Made by a program: the position numbers and the translations under genes
The notes under the pieces: generated by a model
Seen by the model: only the letters and a program-made list of their open reading frames with translations
Databases searched by the model: none
Told to the model about the DNA's origin: nothing
Shown: positions 43,206-55,100 of the stretch, in pieces
Layout: every line of letters starts with the position of its first letter
How positions within the stretch are numbered: position 1 is the first letter of the stretch
Assembly: GCA_026225945.1 (NCBI GenBank)
Contig: JAMJFZ010000320.1
Coordinates: 14,387,501-14,451,500 of the forward strand
Direction of reading: 5' to 3'
Length of the DNA: 64,000 nt
DNA from: Cricetomys ansorgei
Taxonomy: Eukaryota > Chordata > Mammalia > Rodentia > Nesomyidae

Positions 43206-43335
43206 TAGCCAGGTGGCGGTGGCCCACGCCTTTAATCCCAGCACTGGGTAGGCAGAGGCAGGTGGATCTCTGTGAGGAGAGTGAGGTCAGAGTGAGTTCA
43301 GGAAAGTCAGAGTTACAACAGAGAGCCCCCCCCCC
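43206..43335 (+). mobile_element. B1 SINE
   Basis: aggtggcggtggcccacgcc, gcagaggcaggtggatctct, gagttcaggaaagtcagagt. Confidence 0.85.
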
Positions 43336-43337
43336 CA

Positions 43338-43455
43338 ATAACAACTATAACTCCAGCTCCAGGGACTCTGATGCCCTCCTCCAGCCTCTATAGGCCCTGC
43401 ACACACATGCACGCACACACATGCACACACACACACACACACACACACACACCAA
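43338..43455 (+). mobile_element. B2 3' portion with (CA)n
   Basis: aactccagctccagggactc, ctgatgccctcctccagcct, then ACACACATGCA/CA run. Confidence 0.7.
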
Positions 43456-43934
43456 GAATCTTAGTACTAACCAGCATTCCCACAGCACTGACTTTACAAA
43501 GCTGCTCTCACATCACCTGACTGACACAAGGACTCCCTCCCGCTATCCTTCCTTCCACTTGACCCTTGACCTTTAGTTACGTTATTGTACTTTTCAGTTT
43601 GCCCAAGGGGGTAGCAGAAATGTCAACAGAAAAGTCCACACAGAGCAGCAAGTCTGACATCAGCGACACGAAAGGGATCGAGCTGACAGGCATTTCCTCA
43701 CCCTTCTGCTCTGCTTCTGACCTAATTAAAAGAGGCAGGCCATAGAGGAGGTCAAGAACCCACTGGTCCCTGGCTTCTAGGTAAATAAAAAACGGCTGGT
43801 TTAGGTATATCCACACCATTCAAGGCTACAGCTCGCAGCTTTTCCTTCTAGTATTTGTCTAAAGTGGGGAGGAGTTAGAGAAAAAGCTGGAAAGGCACTG
43901 GGTCAGGAAGAATTAGTCTAATAAGTCTAATAAG

Positions 43935-44034
43935 ATAAATATATATCTTATATACACGTATATGATATAATATATGTGTGTATATACATGTGTATATGTG
44001 TGTGTATATTTTTATATATACATATATATATATT

Positions 44035-44083
<49 letters not shown>
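43935..44083. repeat. (TA)n / TATG low-complexity, cruciform-prone
   Basis: Alternating TATATG and about 25 TA units at 44033-44082. Confidence 0.93.
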
Positions 44084-44084
<1 letters not shown>

Positions 44085-45005
44085 GACCAATTCTAAGTCT
44101 TTGCTTTTGCCAGGTGTCAATGGTCTTAAAAGCAAAGAATCTGCACCTAGATTTGCACTGATAGGGCAGTAGATACCTCTTAAACAACCAGGCTGCAGTA
44201 ACTGTGGTCTGAAGCCTCTTACAAAGGTCTATTGCCCCTCCTCTTTACAAACGTCACAAGACAGAGTGGAACAAAGGAGATCGGACCTCGGCCGTCACCT
44301 GTGTCGGAGGACATGTAAGACGTCATTTCCCACTCATCTTCCACAAACAGGCGTGTTGCAAGAGTTGTCGCTGTTTGAAAGTTGAAGCAAGCCGCACTCC
44401 ACAGTTGGAAGCTGGGGGTGTTTCTGAGCTATTGGTGTTTTTCAGCCGCTAGCGGTTGAATGTGAACTGAAAACCGGGGTTTCTAAGATCTGCTTCAGTG
44501 CGCTCAGTTTTCTTGGCACAGGACTCTTGTCAGCCACCGTGGCGTTTTCTTTTACACAGGGCATTGCCCAACTGCCTTCTCCTAGATGGAGCCACCTGGC
44601 TGTCTTCTACCTCCCTTTGGTCTTCCTCAGACCCCCTTAGTCATTCGGGAGATGAATGCATAGGAAAGATAGGCATGCCAGGGCTTCCAGAGACGGTAGC
44701 ATTTGTCATCAATTTTCCTGTATTAATGTGGAATTAAAAGAAAAAATCTCATTAGCATGTTCTTTATCTTTTCAACTTAGCTGTCTTCTCGATTTGCTTT
44801 TGTCTCCGTGTTTTATTTCGTTTGATTTTATTTTTGGCACTTCTTAAGTTTTACAGCTGAAGTAGGTACCTCAGCACCCAGCCTCACCCTGCGCCTGGCC
44901 AGAGTGGAAGGAGCCCGGGGCAAATCCACTGCTGCAGGGGGCCTGCTCACTAGCCTCCGGAAACCCAGACTTCCCTTGCAGTTTCTCTACCCTCACCATC
45001 CCTAC
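44085..45005. other. Ccdc38 5' intron, unique sequence
   Basis: No exon is recognised. A moderately conserved-looking stretch at 44280-44480 has a CRE half site (acgtca at 44321-44326), but nothing decisive. Confidence 0.4.
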
Positions 45006-45009
45006 ACTT

Positions 45010-45235
45010 TGGAAATAAGTTAATTGACCGGTTGATTGATTTTGCATGTGTACACGTATGGAGGTCAGAAGACAACCTGTGCGGCTCAGCTCTCTCCCGT
45101 CCTGCAGTTCCTGAAATTCCAACTCTGGTCATCAGGCTTACTGGGAAGCACCTTTACCTTCCGATTCGGTCATCAACGCCCCCGAACTTAAAACTTACAC
45201 TAGTGGACACCAGGTAAAGACTGACCCACTGTGCT
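45010..45235 (-). mobile_element. B3-type SINE, antisense
   Basis: gtatggaggtcagaagacaa, agctctctcccgtcctgcag, gcacctttaccttccga and gacccactgtgct. Confidence 0.6.
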
Positions 45236-45529
45236 AAAAATCACGTGGTCGTTGAGTTTATGGTGTGCCATGGCTCCTCAGTCAGCTCCCAGATTATTAA
45301 ATAGCACTGAATGAACAGTGTTGCACATACATTTTTGCTCTCAAGGTTGATTATTTTCTGGGGTGTAAGTTCCTAGAATTGGAATTGCTATGTGTAGGAG
45401 TTTGTCTGGTCATGGTTTAAAAAGCCAGGAGAGTTGTTGGAAAACCATTGACAGTTGAATTTAGCCACCTTTATTTCTGTATACAGTTTTTTTGGTTTTT
45501 TTTTTTTGTTGTTGTTAAGAATTTATTGG

Positions 45530-45692
45530 GTCTGGAGAGATGGCTCGGTGGTTAAGAGCACTGGCTGCTCTTCCAAAGGACTAGGGTTCAATTCCCAGCG
45601 CGTATATAGCAGCTCACAGCTCTCTGTACCTGGGGACCTGAAACCTTCATACCAATGCACATAAAATAAAAAGTTAAACACATAATTTTAAA
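45530..45692 (+). mobile_element. B2 SINE
   Basis: tctggagagatggctcggtg, gttaagagcactggctgctc, ttcaattcccagcgc and an AATAAAA tail. Confidence 0.88.
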
Positions 45693-45769
45693 AAATTATC
45701 TTATTTTTCATGCTGGAGAGAAGGCTCAGTCATTAAAGACTCACAACCAAAATGTTTCTTTTGTTTTTA

Positions 45770-45772
<3 letters not shown>

Positions 45773-45802
<30 letters not shown>

Positions 45803-45948
45803 ACATACACACAGAAGAGGGCACTGGGACACCAGAGCTGGAGTCACAGGCAGCTATGAGTGGCCCAACACGGATGCTGGGATCCCAGCTAAGTTCCTCT
45901 GGAAAAGCAGCTCAAGCTCTCAGCAGATGAGGCATGTCTCTAGCACCG
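45773..45948 (-). mobile_element. B2-type SINE, antisense, with (GT)n
   Basis: GT run, gaagagggcactgggacacc, agctggagtcacaggcagct, ggatgctgggatcccagcta, ctctggaaaagcagctcaag. It ends about 115 bp before the Ccdc38 start exon. Confidence 0.75.
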
Positions 45949-46064
45949 ATACACAGACTGCTTACTGTTTACAGACTGTTTATTATAGGTGTATATGTTA
46001 TGTTCAGCATATTCTCTTGTGCCTACAGGATTTTTAAAAGATGTATTTCCTTTTCTTTGGACAG

Positions 46065-46118
46065 GACCAGGAGGCAAAATGTCGTCCCGTTTTTATCAGG
46101 CATCGATGAATGCTGGAG
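46065..46118 (+). CDS. Ccdc38: Ccdc38 start exon
   Basis: After acceptor tttggacag, 14 nt of 5' UTR (gaccaggaggcaaa) lead to ATG at 46079-46081, encoding MSSRFYQASMNAG plus one base; donor gtaaaa. A at -3 supports the start. Confidence 0.88.
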
Positions 46119-49100
46119 GTAAAAAGCAATCAGTGAATGTGAATGTGTCCTTGCTTTGTGCCTGGTATGGTTAGGCTCCGTGGTGGCTAGGGGGTATGGA
46201 GAAGGCTACACGTCATCATATGAAAAGAGCTGGTAAAGCCTGGCTGGGACGTTTCAGTTAGTCGGAGTGCATTAACTTGTCGTGGTTAGCTGGATTGCTT
46301 CAGCATCCGGTGGCGAAAACCCTTAATCCAGTTCCCATCACAGCGAAGGACAGGAGGAGCTGAGCTGTCGGAATCTGCCTTCTTTCCTTTGCCATCTTCT
46401 CCCCTCATCCCCCCCATCCATCCTTTGTGACTGGCAGAGAATTCTGGCGAATTGACATTTTCATCCCCAAATTTGACAAAGGCACCTAGCGTGAGCCATG
46501 GGCACTTGCTAGGCATAGCCGTCGCTGGAAACGATTAGAATGAACAAGCCTGATTGCAAGTGACAGAAGCAGAAGACATCAGCCTCAATGTGATAGAAGT
46601 TTCTGTTCTCTCAGAGAGGGAAAAGAAGGGAGAAGAAAAGAAGGGGAGGAGGGGCAGGAAGCAGAGGAAAGGAAAGAGCATGGGTCTTCTGGGAAATGTC
46701 CCATAAGCAATCCATTTTGAGATTCTGTGGGCTCTCCCTTCAAAATACGCCAAGAGTCCAGCCACTTCTCCCCAGCTCTACCCCCACACTGTCTGAGGCA
46801 CTTTGGCCTCAACCTTAACACTTGCTAGCTGCTTCCCATCCACCCGCAAAGACCTGAAACAGCATAGGCCCTCCATCCAAAGTCCTCTAGCAATCCCTCT
46901 TACTGAGGCTCAAGGCACACAAGACACCAACTGATCTGCCTCGCTACTGCCCCACCCCCACCTCACCCCACCCCACTCCTGTCTCTCGGCCAAATGGCCT
47001 CCTCTTTTTCCTGCCTATGTCACCACAGTCAGAACTGTTCTTCCACAGACCCGGCACTTCATCAATGGCTCTATCCCTCCACTCAGAGTTGCTCACCCCG
47101 GACCTTGCTGCTTATATTATAAAACTGTTTCTTTACTATGTTCATTTTTACTACCTGTTACCCCTCCCTCGTGCTTACCACTCATCTCAGTGTAAGGGCA
47201 GAGTCTTTGCTTTGTTTACTAGTGTGTATTGCCTGGTACAGAGCAGAGGTCCTTCCTAGGTATTTGTTGAATGAATTAATTAGAACCAGGCAAACAGAAA
47301 GGGGCAAAGCGAAGAAGGAAATGAGCCTGTGTGTTATAAACAGAACAATAGTCCCCAAGTATAGGTATATTATATTCCTTGGAACCTGTGAATATGTAAC
47401 TTTACCTTATTAAAAAAATAAACTTTAAAAGTTTGATTAAGTTAAGGAGCTTGCCATGGGAAGAATACTCTGGATTATCTAATGGGACTGGGAGAACCCA
47501 AAAGTCTGCACAAGAGGGAGGCAGGTATGTCTCAGACAGGGGAGGCAATGTTACCAGGGAAACAGAGGGTGGATACATTCTGAATATGGATAACGGGGCC
47601 ACAAGCCAGGGAATGCAGGCACACGCTTACAACAGAAGAAATCACTTCAATCTAGAGCTTCCAGAGAAACACGCCCCTTTTTAGCCCATTGTTAGAAGAC
47701 CCCTGACCCCTGGAATCAGGAGGTTTCCGGGCCATCACAGCCCCACAGGGGACTAATAGTGAAGCGGTGAAAGGCTACTTGTTAGCCGTGATGTGGATCT
47801 TCAGAGCAGCCCAGACGAAAACACGGACGAGCTTGCAGTAACCTGGGTTCAGCTAATGACTCCGATTCCAACAGGGCAAGCTGTAGATCTTGGGCTTCAC
47901 CTTGCTCTGTAGCATGAAGAGGGATCAGGCAAAAGACTAAAGATTTTTGTAAACATTCTAATACAGACTGGGGGATGCATGTGGTGCCATACTAATATTG
48001 TCCCCCAAAGATCAGTCTATCCAGAACCTGAAAACAGGGTCTTCACAGAAACAACTAAAGAAAGGATCATGGATTTATGATCCATCTCAAATGCAACCAA
48101 TGGTCATTTGTGGTGGTGCACTCCTTTAATCCCTGCCCTGGGAGGCAGAGGCAGGCATATCTCTATGAATTTGAAGCTAGCCTGGTCTACACAGTGAGTT
48201 CCAGGACAGCCAAGGGGTATATAATGAGACTCTATCTCAAAAATCAAAGCTAAACACTCTCCTCCCCCTCCCCCCCCCCATTAAACACAACGAGTGTGCT
48301 TGTAAGAGAGTAAAGGGGAGGAGAGAGCCAGCGGGATATATTTAGCCTGCCAATCAACTCCCTCTGAGAAGTATCAGTGGGCCACTGGGTATCTGGTAGA
48401 TCCATCCTGTTCTGTGGTAAGGGGCACAGGATGGACTCAGGCGAGGTCATGGGCTTAGGGTCCCCAAAACAGAACTGGTGGGAATGAAGTTTATTGTGAG
48501 AAAGGGGCTTATGGGACATGGAGACCCCTTGCAAGTTGGGAACTCAGGAAAGCTGGTGCTGGAGTCCAGCTCAGTGCAAAGGCCTGAGCCCAGGGGAGCT
48601 GACAGCATGATCCCCAATCTGTTGGGCATGGGTGGAGGTATGAGTCAAAATGTCCCAGATCAAACAGCAAGGCACCCACGTGAGAGAGAGAGAGACGGTG
48701 GTGGATGTTCCTCCCTCCTTTCGTTGTACTCAGGGGCCGTCTGTGGATTAGCTGATGCCCATGCAAATTGGGAAGGGCAGCCTTCTTTACTGAATGTACC
48801 AATTCGAATCCTAAAGTCACCCGGAAAACCTCTTACAAACACACCCAAAATAACATCTAATCTGAGCAGACCATAGCCCAGTCAAGTTAACCACCCTGGC
48901 TCCTCAGTCTTGCACCTCTGTCTCTCTCTGCTGAGCCCTAGCCAGTCGGCCATGCTTCCCCACATCCCCCTCCTCCCAAGGCCCAGCCTCTGCCACCTCT
49001 GTGTATTGTGAGGCCCACAATATCATCTGCTTTCTTGACATCTTTGAGCCCCACAGGGCCCCAAGGAATCAACCACAACTTCCCCTGCTTCTCCAGATGT

Positions 49101-52100
49101 GGCCCTCCCTGGTTGCCACCCCCTGCTGACGGAACAGCCACACTGCACTCAGTCTTCCGTGCATCCAGTTACTTGATGCTTATGGTCTATGCTCAACTTT
49201 CTAAGAAGCTGGCAGCGTGTCCCAAAGTGGCCGCACCATATCGCCTCTGCTGGCGGATGGAGGGCCCAGTGTCATCTCCATATCTCGGGCTGTGATCTCA
49301 TTGTTCCACTAATGGCTCCTTATCTAGGGTTCATGTCCCTGAGCCACTGAGTCCCAAACTTGTGCCGTAGATGAGAGGCAGGGAAGATGTGTCTCTTGCT
49401 CAGGAGACCCAGGACCTATGTTTCCTGTTTCAACTGGAGGGCAAAATCCATTCACATCCCACTTTCTCGGAGACCCCCCGAATCCCACTTCTCTATTCCG
49501 GGTAGTGGGAGCCTTCTTGTTCTGGCCAACAAAAGAACAACTCCTTCCCTCCCTCCCTCCCTCACTCGATTCTTTCTTTTTTTTCTTTCCATCAGATAGA
49601 ATTAAATCAGATGCAATCAAAAAGGAAAGGCCCTACAAGATCTTTTTTAAAGATCTCTTTCTTTTCAAAGAAAATGAAATGGCTGCAAAAAGAAAGGTAA
49701 GGTTTTATGAAGATCAAAGTCTCAAAAAGGTTAGAATCCTGTGCTTTTAATTATAGTTCTTACCAGTTTGTTATGGGTTAGGACATGGGGTCAGATACTG
49801 CTACATCTGACCTGTGCTCCGCACCATTCTGGGAAGACAGGAGTGCATCCAGGGGACAGGGGTAAACAGGGCCCTTCAGAGGTCGCCACCTAGTGGGGGA
49901 AGGCAGCTACGCCCTCACCAACAAGTGTGACAGGCATATTCACCCCACACGTCTTACACCACAGTCTTCACGGTGCTACGCGTCTGTAATTGGTCTGTCT
50001 TGCACAGGAGGGGTGTCATGCATCATTGGTCAAGCACAAAATAAAGCTGCATCTGGTCACAAGCAAGCACCTTAGACTTAGACTGAGAAGTCATAAAATC
50101 AGAGATGTGTAAAGGAGCCGGAGGGATCTGTTCTCTCGATAAGGGGGAAAAAAAAACCACTGTGAGGGAGAGGTAGAGAATTCGTTGTGGTGACAGGAGC
50201 TAAGTCCTTATGAATAATCCAAAATGTATCAAAGCTGACATGGATAAACAATGTGCTTTGGAGGTGTCGGGGGAGCAAAGAAGGGGTGGAGAGACAAAGA
50301 GAATTATTTCTTAGGGTACTTTAGATTACAGTGAAATCAGTGAGGCTGAGACTCAACCTTTCCCCCAAAAGGAAACGGACGAAAGCATTCTCCTAGTCCT
50401 GGGTATCAGGAATAAAACAGCTAGGTTTCCGGTTCCATCAAGCGGGCCTTTGGAATTTGCCTGCTCTCCCTGCAATTAATCTGGAAGGACGCTTTCCTGT
50501 CTCTGTGTCTCTGTGATAGTTTACTAAAGGTTCACCTTTTAAAGTCTGTTCTCCCTTGCCTCCATATAACAAGAAAGGGATGCTGTCCACATCCCTTCCA
50601 GGGTGAGCTCCAAGCCGCGTAAGGCCGAAGGTCCTTGCTGTTCACATATGACCACCATTATAACAACATATTACTCTGGTGTACTGAAATCCTTTTACAC
50701 TTTTGAAACTTGGGCAGGAAAGACTCATGAGCCGCAACATGAAAATCTACCAAAAGACAACATTTTCGTCCCGAATGAAGAGTCGCTCACACCTCGGCCA
50801 GCTAGCTTTTTATGCTGAAGTGGGTAGAGGCTCAACTGAATATCTGGGGCTGGATCCCACTCTAATTCTCAGACTAACAGAAGGTAAGTCAACGTCACTC
50901 TTAATCTTGAAATGTTATTTTGGATATTTGCTACTCATTGTAGATTTGGGAGATTTTCTGGTGGTGAGAGAGACAGCATTTATGCAGCTACACTGTGGAA
51001 CAGTATAGCATGCTACACAGACACTTAAAAAAAAAAACTTTTTTTTTTGAGGCAGGATTTCTTTGTGCAATTCTGGCTGTCCTGGAACTTACTCTGTAAA
51101 CCAGTCTGGCCTTGAACTTGGAGATCCACCCGCCTCTGCCTCCTGAGTGCTGGAATTAAAGGCATGAGCCACCACCACCTGGCCAACATAGACACTCTAG
51201 AAGCCAAAAAGAAAGTCTTTATTGCTGGCCGTGGCTCCATGGGAACTTGCCCGAGTCATGCAGCCCCAAGCCTCACAGCTCTGTCTTTTATGTACAAAAA
51301 AACACCTCCTGGTTGTCACACTTCAGTTAGCAAGAAGGAGAACTACAGAATCCAAAAAGCAAGATTAGTACATTCGAGGACTTGTTAATTTGTGGACTCT
51401 TTTAGAACTATCGACCAGGTCTTTGTCCCATTTTGGCAGCTGTTGGGGCTTGTGTGCTGGGTTTTAAGGTCAGAACAGTGCTTCTAGTTCTGGGGCCTGT
51501 TACAAAATGGAAGATAAGATCTTTGCAATAAGCTTGAGAGTCAGAAGAAAGTATTTGAACAAGAACACATTTTCCCAAGAAGGTCATTACTTCTTCTGCT
51601 TTTTGGAAAGAAGGAAAGTCAGTGCCAAAATAATAGTGTCTGGGTTGGCAAAGGTGGTAATACCAAAGCGGTAGACCTGGCCATCTGTACTATCTGAGGT
51701 GTGGAAAGACAGACGCTTCCTAAGAAGGGGCTCTGGTGGTTCAAAACACATGACTTAGACACACAGCATCCAGAAGCTGATGGGGTGAAAGTGTTGGACC
51801 TCAGAGATCCAAACTGGGACCCCCAGGGCCCAAACCGGAACGCCGCACCCCCACAGAGACTCACAGATGGGACATCAATGCAAATAGCAAGAGGATTTAT
51901 TCCAGTATACTGGGGCCGTTCTAACACACAGGATAGAACACCCACGAGGAGCAAATGGTGAAGCTTTTTATACAGTTGAAACAGTTGCTAGGCACAAACC
52001 GAGTTGGGACAAGTCGATTGGTCCCCAAATTGTTTTCCCGTTTTGATAGGTAGGGGCCAGTTAACCTTTAAACTGATTGGTCCTGGCATATAGCAAGGTT

Positions 52101-55100
52101 GCGGGCTCCTAGAAAATGTAAACTTTAGGGTCTTAGTCAATGTGGGTGGGGGGAAGACTCTTAGCCCGAGGCCATGGGCTGTCTATGTGGGGAAACTCTT
52201 TTAGCCCAAGGCCGTCTTGTTTGTCTTAGAAAGTGTTTTTCTTTAACTCTGGGAACTGTTTTGGGTCACGGTACTCCTGGCTTGGGCCTACACAATTTTG
52301 GTGCTCTTAGAAGCCTGACTAAAGTTGGCTGCTTTGGTCTTTTTCTATACTAGGGACCTGAATCTTAAGGTGGAACCCCCACAAAAGAAACTTGCCTGCC
52401 ATTGCAAAAAAAAAAAAAAAAAAAAAAAAATGGGACTGGCTTAATGACCTGATTATCAGAAATGTCATATGCATTTCCTGCTCATCACAGGTCACAAAGC
52501 ACCTGCAAATGAAAGTGTTTTGCAGAGAATAAGGCCAGAGTGGCTAACGAGAAAGGGAATTTTAGTTAACCAACTCGTGTAGAGAAAGCAAGCAAGCTGG
52601 AGAGATGGCCTAGCAGTCCAGAGGACTTGCTACTCCCGCTGGGGTTCCATTCCCAGGTCCACACGGTGGCTCACCGCCGTTTGTCACTCCAGTTTGAAGG
52701 AATGTGATTCCTTCTGCTGACCTCCTCCAGCACCGGGCAAGCATGTAGTGCATGCTTATGAATGCAGGCAAAATATTCATGTACATAAAAGTAAAACAAT
52801 CTTAAGAGAAAAAGGGGGACTGGCTAGATAGCTCAGCAGGTAAGAGCACTTTGCTACTCTTCCAGAGGACCTGGGTTCGATTCCCAGCACCCACATGGAG
52901 GCTTACAACTGCCTGTAACTCCCTTTCCAGGGGATCGGGTGCCCTCTTCGGGTCCCTTCAGGCACCAGGCCTGAATGTGGTATGCAGACACACATACAGG
53001 AGAAAAAAAACACTTTACACATAAAATAAAAATAAATAAATCTTTAAAAAAAAATACCTTAGGCTTATTTAATTTATTACTCTGTATGTTTGAATGTTTT
53101 GCCTGCATGTACGTAAGAGGGTGTCAGATCCCCGGGACTGGGGTTCACAGTCAATTGTGAGCCGCCAGGTAGGTGTTGGGAATGGAACCTGGATCTGCTG
53201 CAAAAACGTCAAGTGCTCTTAACTGCTGAGCCAACTTCTCCCAGACCCAAAATACATCCTTAAAAAAGGAAGAAGCAGGCCACACGAATGGGTTTAGACC
53301 ACCTTGTAGATGTATATGTGACTGAACATCAGTGAATGGCAGTCCACAGGAAGGGTGCAGCTACAGCACCGGGTCTAGGTCCTGGATACCTGAGTTCTCT
53401 CTGTGCCTCCGTGCCGGGCCCTGGGCCATCAGCATTCAAAGTGACAAGTGACAGGTCCACAGCTCTATGCGGAGGTGCTGACTGCAACAATGCTTGCCAC
53501 CCAGCGCTTTCAGATAACTAGAGATCGGCGCTTTGCAAATGATCCTGCCCTGGGTCATTGCTGTGGAATAGGGTGGCTCTGGCCTCTTAAGAGTGAACGC
53601 CACAGAATGGAATCCTCCTCCAGAGGCAAGAGTAGACTCTGTATGCGTTACCCGAGGCTCTGTCCACAATGCGGCCGACCGCGCAGACAAGCAACATGGA
53701 GTTTTCCCTTGAAGACATCTCCCGCGGGTTGTGTCTCCTCCAATCAGGAACTGGTTCCTGCGTGGGTTCTGATAGAAAAACAAACTCATATGGAAATAAA
53801 ATAAGCCAGTGGCCTCACTCAGGGAGCCTGGATACTTGTATTCTGTGTTTGCACTAGTGGTGCAGGGCTAGGTCACCGTCACAGGAAATACACAGATGCC
53901 TACGGGCCACAGGCAGACAATTCACCCACACCTATTCTTTCCCCACACATTAACAGTCAGACTTTGGCTTTGCCCTTAAAGGCAACACCTCTAAACCAGA
54001 TGCGGTGGTGCGCTCCCACAGTACCAGAACTCAGGAAGTAAAGGCAGGAGAATCAGAATTCAAAGTCATTCTCTGCTCTAGAGCAAGTTTGAGGTCAGGG
54101 TGGGTTATATACGGCCCTATCAAAACAAGAGCAAACACATCGAGACCTCTGAACAGCCTCTGTCGCAGGCTCTGTCGGCTCAGATATCTCTCCCCGTGCT
54201 TCCAAACACCAACGCGTGATGGAGGTGTTTGGGAAGAGCTCGAGAGCCACCCACTACAGTGAGTCTTATTAAGTAAAAAGATAAAATCCCAGCCAATTCC
54301 ATGGTGAGTAGCCCGAATTATTATTTAGCACTGGCAATACAGAATAAGTTATGGACATTGCAATTTGTTTTCGGCTGGGTTAGTCCTTCATATATCAGCC
54401 AACAAAAAGCTTCTGTAAGCAACTGCATTTCTTCCTATTAAAAATATTACAGTAGGGTTGGGAGAAACGACTCAAGAGTGGGTAAGGGTAAGAGCACAAG
54501 CAAGAGGTCCTGAGCTCACATCCCCAGAAACTACATAAATATCTGGGCACGGTCACAGCCGAGTCTGCAACCCCAGCGCCGGGTATGTGGAGTCAGAAGG
54601 AGGCAGGAGGGTGACTGGGGCTTGCGTGTCATCAACCTCGCTTCAGGCTCAGAGAGATCCTGTCTCAGAGGAATAGGCAAAGGGTGCTAGGGCAGGGCAC
54701 CCAGTGGCCTCACCTGGCCTCCGCACGTGGGCACAGAAGCATGCACACGTGCACGCACACACACACACACCTCCCCCCCATACCACAGCCCACACGGAAG
54801 TTGGCTTGGCTTCCTGAACAAATGAATGGTGGGGGTCTCGGGACAAACAGTGGAAGAAAAGTTGGGGGGGCTGGGATATAAAAAGATGAGTCTCTAGAAG
54901 GCGTCACAGCGTTTTTTGTTTTTGTTTTTTTTTTTTTTTTGTTGTTGTTGTTGTTTTGGTTTTTAAGATAAATGTTTTTAAGACAACTGGGAAAACGCAA
55001 CCCAGGCCAGATATGAGGTGCCGTTGAGGTTGTTGGTTCCACAGGGCGAAGGATGGTGGGAGCATTAATCTTTAAACTTTCTGATAAAGTTACACGCGAA

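Larger units (their letters stand above)
46120..49595 (+). other. Ccdc38: Ccdc38 intron, mostly unique, with L2 and B1
   Basis: Contains an L2-like 3' end (47090-47280) and a B1 (48100-48245); the rest shows no nameable feature. Confidence 0.55.

Noticed and set aside
44280..44480. Possible alternative testis promoter with CRE half site
   Set aside because: Only one half site and no conserved architecture visible; mentioned as a candidate but not annotated as a promoter.
51619..51961. 111-codon frame and its complement near 51.8 kb
   Set aside because: They read through a solo ERV LTR, which is non-coding; a similar frame occurs in the sister LTR at 27.1 kb.
53436..53804. 117-118 codon frames on both strands
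   Set aside because: No recognisable domain, no splice context and overlapping frames on both strands; likely chance.
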